Positions 1 through 12,100 of a stretch of DNA of 60,000 nt are shown piece after piece. Position 1 is the stretch's first letter. The number at the start of each line of letters is the position of its first letter. The notes beneath the pieces were generated by a model that did no database searches, was not told the DNA's origin, and saw only the letters and a list, made by a program, of their open reading frames with translations. The DNA comes from Nematostella vectensis (lineage: Eukaryota; Cnidaria; Anthozoa; Actiniaria; Edwardsiidae), in the NCBI RefSeq assembly GCF_932526225.1, contig NC_064040.1, forward strand, positions 16,541,994 through 16,601,993, in the 5' to 3' direction. Made by a program: the position numbers and the translations under genes.

Positions 1-148
1 TACCCTGGGTGCAAACTGCTGTGCAAATATATCGCTGTCACTTCTAATGCGTATCACACGGACTTTCCTATTGACGTCAATCGTGAGAGCCAATCGGGAA
101 CCGCCTGTGGGAATAAGGACACGGCTGTTCTTTAGCAGTTTACCAGTT
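1..148 (-). CDS. DCAF4: DCAF4-like exon, truncated by window edge
   Basis: Acceptor tgtttcag at 149-156, then an open frame to base 1: TGKLLKNSRVLIPTGGSRLA followed later by RSDSDIFAQQFAPRV. The DIFAQQFA segment matches the family block (DxLAQQFA type) directly before the WD blades. One leading base completes the codon left by the exon ending at 10331. Confidence 0.6.
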
Positions 149-3100
149 CTGAAACAATGACTTTAATTTCAATGTTTAAATTGAGTCAAATTGAGTCATA
201 TACTTATGATGTTATCGTAGAGAGGGTTCACCTATACTTATGATGTTATCGTAGAGAGGGTTTACCTATACTTATGATGTTATCGTAGAAAGGGTTTAAC
301 TATACTTATGATGTTATCGTAGAGAGGGTTTACCTATACTTATGATGTTATCGTAGAGAGGGTTTACTTATACTTACAGTATGATGTTATCGTAGAGAGG
401 GTTTAACTATACTTATGATGTTATCGTAGAGAGGGTTCACCTATACTTATGATGTTATTGTAGAGAGGGTTTACCTATACTTACAGTATGATGTTATCGT
501 AGAGAGGGTTTAACTATACTTATGATGTTATCGTAGAGAGGGTTTACCTATACTTATGATGTTATCGTAGAGAGGGTTTACCTATACTTATGATGTTATC
601 GTAGAGAGGGTTTACCTATACTTATGATGTTATCGTAGAGAGGGTTTACCTATACTTATGATGTTATCGTAGAGAGGGTTTACCTATACTTTATGATGTT
701 ATCGTAGAGAGGGTTTACCTATACTTATGATGTTATCGTAGAGAGGGTTTACGTATACTTATGATGTTATTGTAGAGAGGGTTTACCTATACTTATGATG
801 TTATCGTAGAGAGGGTTTACGTATACTTATGATGTTATTGTAGAGAGGGTTCACCTATACTTATGATGTTATCGTAGAGAGGGTTCACCTATACTTATGA
901 TGTTATTGTAGAGAGGATTCACCTATACTTATGATGTTATTGTAGAGAGGGTTTACCTATACTTATGATGTTATTGTAGAGAGGGTTTACCTACACTTAT
1001 GATGTTATCGTAGAGAGGGTTAACCTATACTTTCAGTATGATGTTATCTTAGAGAGGGTTTACCTATACTTATGATGTTATCGTAGGGAGGGTTTACCCA
1101 TACTTATGATGTTATCGTAGAGAGGGTTCACCTATACTTATGATGTTATCGTAGAGAGCGTTCACCTATACTTATGATGTTATCGTAGAGAGGGTTTACC
1201 TATACTTATGATGTTATCGTAGAGAGGGTTCACCTATACTTATGATGTTATCGTAGAGAGGGTTAACCTATACTTATGATGTTATCGTAGAGAGGGTTTA
1301 CCTATACTTATGATGTTATCGTAGAGAGGGTTCACCTATACTTATGATGTTATCGTAGAGAGGGTTCACCTATACTTTCAGTATGATGTTATCGTAGAGA
1401 GGGTTAACCTATACCTTCAGTATGATGTTATCGTAGAGAGGGTTTACCTATACTTATGATGTTATCGTAGAGAGGGTTTACCTATACTTATGATGTTATC
1501 GTAGAGAGGGTTTACCTATACTTATGATGTTATTGTAGAGAGGGTTTACCTATACTTATGATGTTATCGTAGAGAGGGTTCACCTATACTTATGATGTTA
1601 TCGTAGAGAGGGTTCACCTATACTTTCAGTATGATGTTATCGTAGAGAGGGTTAACCTATACCTTCAGTATGATGTTATCGTAGAGAGGGTTTACCTATA
1701 CTTATGATGTTATCGTAGAGAGGGTTCACCTATACTTATGATGTTATCGTAGAGAGGGTTTACCTATACTTATGATGTTATCGTAGGAGGGTTCACCTAT
1801 ACTTATGATGTTATCGTAAAGAGGGTTTACCTATAGTTATGATGTTATCGTAGAGAGGGTTCACCTATACTTATGATGTTATTGTAGAGAGGGTTTACCT
1901 ATACTTACAGTATGATGTTATCGTAGAGAGGGTTTAACTATACTTATGATGTTATCGTAGAGAGGGTTTACCTATACTTATGATGTTATCGTAGAGAGGG
2001 TTTACCTATACTTATGATGTTATTGTAGAGAGGGTTTAACTATACTTATGATGTTATCGTAGAGAGGGTTCACCTATACTTATGATGTTATCGTAGAGAG
2101 GGTTCACCTATACTTATGATGTTATCGTAGAGAGGGTTTACCTATACTTATGATGTTATCGTAGGAGGGTTCACCTAAACTTATGATGTTATCGTAGAGA
2201 GGGTTCACCTATACTTATGATGTTATCGTAGAGAGGGTTCACCTATACTTATGATGTTATCGTAGAGAGGGTTCACCTATACTTTCAGTATGATGTTATC
2301 GTAGAGAGGGTTAACCTATACTTTCAGTATGATGTTATCGTAGAGAGAGTTTACCTATACTTATGATGTTATCGTAGAGAGGGTTCACCTATACTTATGA
2401 TGTTATCGTAGAGAGGGTTTACCTATACTTATGATGTTATCGTAGGAGGGTTCACCTATACTTATGATGTTATCGTAAAGAGGGTTTACCTATACTTATG
2501 ATGTTATCGTAGAGAGGGTTCACCTATACTTATGATGTTATCGTAGAGAGGGTTCACCTATACTTATGATGTTATCGTAGAGAGGGTTTACCTATACTTA
2601 CAGTATGATGTTATCGTAGAGAGGGTTTAACTATACTTATGATGTTATCGTAGAGAGGGTTTACCTATACTTATGATGTTATCGTAGAGAGGGTTCACCT
2701 ATACTTATGATGTTATTGTAGAGAGGGTTTACCTATACTTACAGTATGATGTTATCGTAGAGAGGGTTTACCTATAGTTATGATGTTATCGTAGAGAGGG
2801 TTCACCTATACTTATGATGTTATTGTAGAGAGGGTTTACCTATACTTACAGTATGATGTTATCGTAGAGAGGGTTTAACTATACTTATGATGTTATCGTA
2901 GAGAGGGTTTACCTATACTTATGATGTTATCGTAGAGAGGGTTTAACTATACTTATGATGTTATCGTAGAGAGGGTTTACCTATACTTTATGATGTTATC
3001 GTAGAGAGGGTTTACCCATACTTATGATGTTATCGTAGAGAGGGTTTACCCATACTTATGATGTTATCGTAGAGAGGGTTTACCTATACTTATGATGTTA

Positions 3101-6100
3101 TCGTAGAGAGGGTTTACCTATACTTATGATGTTATCGTAGAGAGGGTTTACCTATACTTATGATGTTATCGTAGAGAGGGTTTACCTATACTTATGATGT
3201 TATCGTAGAGAGGGTTTACCTATACTTTATGATGTTATCGTAGAGAGGGTTTACCTATACTTATGATGTTATCGTAGAGAGGGTTTACGTATACTTATGA
3301 TGTTATTGTAGAGAGGGTTTACCTATACTTATGATGTTATCGTAGAGAGGGTTTACGTATACTTATGATGTTATTGTAGAGAGGGTTCACCTATACTTAT
3401 GATGTTATCGTAGAGAGGGTTCACCTATACTTATGATGTTATTGTAGAGAGGATTCACCTATACTTATGATGTTATTGTAGAGAGGGTTTACCTATACTT
3501 ATGATGTTATTGTAGAGAGGGTTTACCTACACTTATGATGTTATCGTAGAGAGGGTTAACCTATACTTTCAGTATGATGTTATCTTAGAGAGGGTTTACC
3601 TATACTTATGATGTTATCGTAGGGAGGGTTTACCCATACTTATGATGTTATCGTAGAGAGGGTTCACCTATACTTATGATGTTATCGTAGAGAGGGTTCA
3701 CCTATACTTATGATGTTATCGTAGAGAGGGTTTACCTATACTTATGATGTTATCGTAGAGAGGGTTCACCTATACTTATGATGTTATCGTAGAGAGGGTT
3801 AACCTATACTTATGATGTTATCGTAGAGAGGGTTTACCTATACTTATGATGTTATCGTAGAGAGGGTTTACCTATACTTATGATGTTATTGTAGAGAGGG
3901 TTTACCTATACTTATGATGTTATCGTAGAGAGGGTTCACCTATACTTATGATGTTATCGTAGAGAGGGTTCACCTATACTTTCAGTATGATGTTATCGTA
4001 GAGAGGGTTAACCTATACCTTCAGTATGATGTTATCGTAGAGAGGGTTTACCTATACTTATGATGTTATCGTAGAGAGGGTTCACCTATACTTATGATGT
4101 TATCGTAGAGAGGGTTTACCTATACTTATGATGTTATCGTAGGAGGGTTCACCTATACTTATGATGTTATCGTAAAGAGGGTTTACCTATAGTTATGATG
4201 TTATCGTAGAGAGGGTTCACCTATACTTATGATGTTATTGTAGAGAGGGTTTACCTATACTTACAGTATGATGTTATCGTAGAGAGGGTTTAACTATACT
4301 TATGATGTTATCGTAGAGAGGGTTTACCTATACTTATGATGTTATCGTAGAGAGGGTTTACCTATACTTATGATGTTATTGTAGAGAGGGTTTAACTATA
4401 CTTATGATGTTATCGTAGAGAGGGTTCACCTATACTTATGATGTTATCGTAGAGAGGGTTCACCTATACTTATGATGTTATCGTAGAGAGGGTTTACCTA
4501 TACTTATGATGTTATCGTAGGAGGGTTCACCTAAACTTATGATGTTATCGTAGAGAGGGTTCACCTATACTTATGATGTTATCGTAGAGAGGGTTCACCT
4601 ATACTTATGATGTTATCGTAGAGAGGGTTCACCTATACTTTCAGTATGATGTTATCGTAGAGAGGGTTAACCTATACTTTCAGTATGATGTTATCGTAGA
4701 GAGAGTTTACCTATACTTATGATGTTATCGTAGAGAGGGTTCACCTATACTTATGATGTTATCGTAGAGAGGGTTTACCTATACTTATGATGTTATCGTA
4801 GGAGGGTTCACCTATACTTATGATGTTATCGTAAAGAGGGTTTACCTATACTTATGATGTTATCGTAGAGAGGGTTCACCTATACTTATGATGTTATCGT
4901 AGAGAGGGTTCACCTATACTTATGATGTTATCGTAGAGAGGGTTTACCTATACTTACAGTATGATGTTATCGTAGAGAGGGTTTAACTATACTTATGATG
5001 TTATCGTAGAGAGGGTTTACCTATACTTATGATGTTATCGTAGAGAGGGTTTACCTATACTTATGATGTTATCGTAGAGAGGGTTTACCTATACTTATGA
5101 TGTTATCGTAGAGAGGGTTTACCTATACTTATGATGTTATCGTAGAGAGGGTTCACCTATACTTATGATGTTATCGTAGAGAGGGTTTACCTATACTTAT
5201 GATGTTATCGTAGAGAGGGTTCACCTATACTTATGATGTTATTGTAGAGAGGGTTTACCTATACTTACAGTATGATGTTATCGTAGAGAGGGTTTAACTA
5301 TACTTATGATGTTATCGTAGAGAGGGTTTACCTATACTTATGATGTTATCGTAGAGAGGGTTTAACTATACTTATGATGTTATCGTAGAGAGGGTTTACC
5401 CATACTTATGATGTTATCGTAGAGAGGGTTTACCTATACTTATGATGTTATCGTAGAGAGGGTTTACCTATACTTATGATGTTATCGTAGAGAGGGTTTA
5501 CCTATACTTATGATGTTATCGTAGAGAGGGTTTACCTATACTTATGATGTTATCGTAGAGAGGGTTTACCTATACTTTATGATGTTATCGTAGAGAGGGT
5601 TTACCCATACTTATGATGTTATCGTAGAGAGGGTTTACCCATACTTATGATGTTATCGTAGAGAGGGTTTACCTATACTTATGATGTTATCGTAGAGAGG
5701 GTTTACCTATACTTATGATGTTATCGTAGAGAGGGTTTACCTATACTTATGATGTTATCGTAGAGAGGGTTTACCTATACTTATGATGTTATCGTAGAGA
5801 GGGTTTACCTATACTTTATGATGTTATCGTAGAGAGGGTTTACCTATACTTATGATGTTATCGTAGAGAGGGTTTACGTATACTTATGATGTTATTGTAG
5901 AGAGGGTTTACCTATACTTATGATGTTATCGTAGAGAGGGTTTACGTATACTTATGATGTTATTGTAGAGAGGGTTCACCTATACTTATGATGTTATCGT
6001 AGAGAGGGTTCACCTATACTTATGATGTTATTGTAGAGAGGATTCACCTATACTTATGATGTTATTGTAGAGAGGGTTTACCTATACTTATGATGTTATT

Positions 6101-9100
6101 GTAGAGAGGGTTTACCTACACTTATGATGTTATCGTAGAGAGGGTTAACCTATACTTTCAGTATGATGTTATCTTAGAGAGGGTTTACCTATACTTATGA
6201 TGTTATCGTAGGGAGGGTTTACCCATACTTATGATGTTATCGTAGAGAGGGTTCACCTATACTTATGATGTTATCGTAGAGAGGGTTCACCTATACTTAT
6301 GATGTTATCGTAGAGAGGGTTTACCTATACTTATGATGTTATCGTAGAGAGGGTTCACCTATACTTATGATGTTATCGTAGAGAGGGTTAACCTATACTT
6401 ATGATGTTATCGTAGAGAGGGTTTACCTATACTTATGATGTTATCGTAGAGAGGGTTTACCTATACTTATGATGTTATTGTAGAGAGGGTTTACCTATAC
6501 TTATGATGTTATCGTAGAGAGGGTTCACCTATACTTATGATGTTATCGTAGAGAGGGTTCACCTATACTTTCAGTATGATGTTATCGTAGAGAGGGTTAA
6601 CCTATACCTTCAGTATGATGTTATCGTAGAGAGGGTTTACCTATACTTATGATGTTATCGTAGAGAGGGTTCACCTATACTTATGATGTTATCGTAGAGA
6701 GGGTTTACCTATACTTATGATGTTATCGTAGGAGGGTTCACCTATACTTATGATGTTATCGTAAAGAGGGTTTACCTATAGTTATGATGTTATCGTAGAG
6801 AGGGTTCACCTATACTTATGATGTTATTGTAGAGAGGGTTTACCTATACTTACAGTATGATGTTATCGTAGAGAGGGTTTAACTATACTTATGATGTTAT
6901 CGTAGAGAGGGTTTACCTATACTTATGATGTTATCGTAGAGAGGGTTTACCTATACTTATGATGTTATTGTAGAGAGGGTTTAACTATACTTATGATGTT
7001 ATCGTAGAGAGGGTTCACCTATACTTATGATGTTATCGTAGAGAGGGTTCACCTATACTTATGATGTTATCGTAGAGAGGGTTTACCTATACTTATGATG
7101 TTATCGTAGGAGGGTTCACCTAAACTTATGATGTTATCGTAGAGAGGGTTCACCTATACTTATGATGTTATCGTAGAGAGGGTTCACCTATACTTATGAT
7201 GTTATCGTAGAGAGGGTTCACCTATACTTTCAGTATGATGTTATCGTAGAGAGGGTTAACCTATACTTTCAGTATGATGTTATCGTAGAGAGAGTTTACC
7301 TATACTTATGATGTTATCGTAGAGAGGGTTCACCTATACTTATGATGTTATCGTAGAGAGGGTTTACCTATACTTATGATGTTATCGTAGGAGGGTTCAC
7401 CTATACTTATGATGTTATCGTAAAGAGGGTTTATCTATACTTATGATGTTATCGTAGAGAGGGTTCACCTATACTTATGATGTTATCGTAGAGAGGGTTC
7501 ACCTATACTTATGATGTTATCGTAGAGAGGGTTTACCTATACTTACAGTATGATGTTATCGTAGAGAGGGTTTAACTATACTTATGATGTTATCGTAGAG
7601 AGGGTTTACCTATACTTATGATGTTATCGTAGAGAGGGTTTACCTATACTTATGATGTTATCGTAGAGAGGGTTTACCTATACTTATGATGTTATCGTAG
7701 AGAGGGTTTACCTATACTTATGATGTTATCGTAGAGAGGGTTCACCTATACTTATGATGTTATCGTAGAGAGGGTTTACCTATACTTATGATGTTATCGT
7801 AGAGAGGGTTTACCTATACTTATGATGTTATTGTAGAGAGGGTTTACCTATACTTACAGTATGATGTTATCGTAGAGAGGGTTTAACTATACTTATGATG
7901 TTATCGTAGAGAGGGTTTACCTATACTTATGATGTTATCGTAGAGAGGGTTTACCTATACTTATGATGTTATTGTAGAGAGGGTTTACCTATACTTATGA
8001 TGTTATCGTAGAGAGGGTTTACCTATACTTATGATGTTAACGTAGAGAGGGTTTACCTATACTTATGATGTTATTGTAGAGAGGGTTTACCTATACTTAT
8101 GATGTTATCGTAGAGAGGGTTTACCTATACTTATGATGTTATCGTAGAGAGGGTTCACCTATACTTATGATGTTATCGTAGAGAGGGTTTACCTATACTT
8201 ATGATGTTATCGTAGGAGGGTTCACCTATACTTTATGATGTTATCGTAAAGAGGATTTACCTATACTTATGATGTTATCGTAGAGAGGGTTCACCTACAC
8301 TTATGATGTTATCGTAGAGAGGGTCTACTTATACTAACAGTATGATGTTATCGTAGAGAGGGTTTAACTATACTTATGATGTTATCGTAGAGAGGGTTTA
8401 CCTATACTTATGATGTTATCGTAGAGAGGGTTCACCTATACTTATGATGTTATCGTAGAGAGGGTTTACCTATACTTATGATGTTATCGTAGAGAGGGTT
8501 CACCTATACTTATGATGTTATCGTAGGAGGGTTCACCTATACTTATGATGTTATCGTAGAGAGGGTTTACCTATACTTATGATGTTATCGTAGAGAGGGT
8601 TCACCTATACTTATGATGTTATCGTAGAGAGGGTTCACCTATACTTATGATGTTATCGTAGAGAGGGTTCACCTATACTTATGATGTTATCGTAGAGAGG
8701 GTTCACCTATACTTATGATGTTATCGTAGAGAGGGTTCACCTATACTTATGATGTTATCGTAGAGAGGGTTCACCTATACTTATGATGTTATCGTAGAGA
8801 GGGTTTACCTATACTTATGATGTTATCGTAGAGAGGGTTTACCTATACTTATGATGTTATCGTAGAGAGGGTTTAACTATACTTATGATGTTATCGTAGA
8901 GAGGGTTTAACTATACTTATGATGTTATCGTAGAGAGGGTTTACCTATACTTATGATGTTATCGTAGAGAGGGTTCACCTATACTTATGATGTTATCGTA
9001 GAGAGGGTTTACCTATACTTATGATGTTATCGTAGAGAGGGTTTACCTATACTTATGATGTTATCGTAGGAGGGTTCACCTATACTTATGATGTTATCGT

Positions 9101-12100
9101 AGAGAGGGTTTACCTATACTTATGATGTTATCGTAGAGAGGGTTCACCTATACTTATGATGTTATCGTAGAGAGGGTTCACCTATACTTTCAGTATGATG
9201 TTATCGTAGAGAGGGTTAACCTATACTTTCAGTATGATGTTATCTTAGAGAGGGTTCACCTATACTTATGATGTTATCGTAGAGAGGGTTCACCTATACT
9301 TATGATGTTATCGTAGAGAGGGTTTACCTATACTTATGATGTTATCGTAGGAGGGTTCACCTATACTTATGATGTTATCGTAAAGAGGGTTTACCTATAC
9401 TTATGATGTTATCGTAGAGAGGGTTCACCTATACTTATGATGTTATTGTAGAGAGGGTTTACCTATACTTACAGTATGATGTTATCGTAGAGAGGGTTTA
9501 CCTATAGTTATGATGTTATCGTAGAGAGGGTTCACCTATACTTATGATGTTATTGTAGAGAGGGTTTACCTATACTTACAGTATGATGTTATCGTAGAGA
9601 GGGTTTAACTATACTTATGATGTTATCGTAGAGAGGGTTTACCTATACTTATGATGTTATCGTAGAGAGGGTTCACCTATACTTATGATGTTATCGTAGA
9701 GAGGGTTCACCTATACTTATGATGTTATCGTAGAGAGGGTTCACCTATACTATGATGTTATCGTAGAGAGGGTTCACTTATACTTATGATGTTATCGTAG
9801 AGAGGGTTCACCTATACTTTCAGTGTGATGTTATCGTAGAGAGGGTTAACCTATACTTTCAGTATGATGTTATCGTAGAGAGGGTTTACCTATACTTATG
9901 ATGTTATCGTAGAGAGGGTTTACCTATACTTATGATGTTATCGTAGAGAGGGTTTACCTATACTTATGATGTTATTGTAGAGAGGGTTCACCTATACTTT
10001 ATGATGTTATCGTAGAGAGGGTTCACCTATACTTATGATGTTATCGTAGAGAGGGTTTACCTATACTTATGATGTTATCGTAGAGAGGGTTTACCTATAC
10101 TTATGATGTTATCGTAAAGAGGGTTTACCCATACTTATGATGTTATCGTAGAGAGGGTTTACCTATACTTATGATGTTATCGTAGAGACGATTTACTTAT
10201 ACTTATGATGTTATCGTAGAGAGGGTTCACCTATACTTATGATGTTATCGTAGAGAGGGTTTACCTATACTTATGATGTTATCGTAGAGAGGATTTACCT
10301 ATACTTATGATGTTATCGTAGAGAGGGTTCCTATTCCAGTCACTTGACCAGACGGAGTGACCATTTACAGGAAACCGACTCACCAGTCCTGAAAAAAAGT
10401 TTAGTTGAGTATTGGATATATGTTGTTTGATTTTTAGCTAAGATAAACCACGTCAAGCTTGTGAAACAAATGGACCAATTTTGTCAGCTGTGTTCATTCA
10501 CATATGCATTACAGTAGTTGGTCAAATGTGGTGATTATATATGTGCTTATAAATATTGCTTAATGTATAACACCCTTTAGGTGTAACAATACTCACGCTG
10601 TGAGTGGCCGCTGACTTCAAAGAGCATGGTCTCACCTGACATGTTACCATAGCCAAGTAAAGACAAGCTGACCACATTGTCAAGGAAGCCAAGTATGGAA
10701 ATTATTAAGATCCTATTTTTAAATGGTCCATTCCTCAACTTAAGAAAAAAAAGATAATGACACCTATGTATTGAATTCTGTCATGGCCAAGAGTGTGCCT
10801 CAAAATGTTTTTAATGAACAGTAACTTAACAGTGCCCTTCCATTGACAAAACATTACAAATATCAAAGGATACATTTGGATACGTAAAAAAGACACACAA
10901 AATTAGTTTCATTCCCAGTTTGCATGTTTATTTCTACATACCCAAATTTATCCCACTCTACACCTGTGTATTGAGCACTTTTCTATGAACTCGCATTGTC
11001 AAAGGATACATATATAAATTTTTTGTTTGTTGATGTGGGCTCCACAGCATAGCAGATATTTTCTGTGAATAGAAAAATAAAAAAATAAATAATTGAATAA
11101 CATAGAAGAAATAATAGTTTTTGTCTTAATTAACATCTTAAATAGTATGACTCCTGTCTTATCATCATCATCAACATCGATAGCACCACCAATATCATCA
11201 TCATCATCATCATCATCAATAATCTCCCACCTTGTTCATGGCATAATTTTCAGTGCATTCTTTGTAACACAGTCCCCCCATTCCATAAATAATAAAAAAA
11301 TATCCTATGCTGCCAATGACCTCCTTTATTCGTCTTTAATTTTTTTCATCCTATTTCATTATGCGTAGCTTACCTTACCAACCTTCCCCCCTTCTTTATT
11401 CCTCCCTACCAACCCCTCCTTTTTTTCTCTACCCCCCTCATGCCAGGGTACAAATACCTGCTTTTAACCAACAGCCTATAGCACTGTGATCATTATCTGC
11501 AGCATTAGCAGCGTTGTCATGTTAAGGTTATACCCACCTGGTTTTTTGCCATGGACATGTTTTGTTTAAGAGTAAGTTTATCACGGCCTTCCATCTGCAA
11601 GTCATGGAACTGTGTACTGATGAAGCAAAACATATTTATCACATGTCATCTAGGCTAAACACTTTCATAAGCGCACACTGTACGACCTATGATCTTAATG
11701 AGCATCCAAGCCAACATCATTTAAACATTTGTACTAAATTCATCAATTTGTTAAGAGAATTTAAATTACTCTTAAGTCCCTACATTGAGGAATTCCAAAT
11801 TGGCATGCAGCTAATGGGAAAGATTTGCTTAAATGAAGAAAATTAGCTAAGCTAATGTATAACAGACGGAATTCTCAAATTCATCATAATAACCAGCTAA
11901 CAGTCCTTAAATATTCAAGGAAAATTACAGTTATATAAAGTATCCTTGTCTATTGATTATTTTATTTTACAGTGGAAGAGATGTATTATTTTCTTTTTAG
12001 TGAAATAACTCACACTTCATAGCCAGTTGGGCTGGCTGCGTACAGGGTTAAAATCCTCTGCCTCTTAACATCAGCCTGAAAGCAAAAAATCCATCACGTT

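Noticed and set aside
11562-11846. 94-residue plus-strand frame in the DCAF4-like intron
   Set aside because: AT-rich, no recognisable motif, inside an intron on the other strand.
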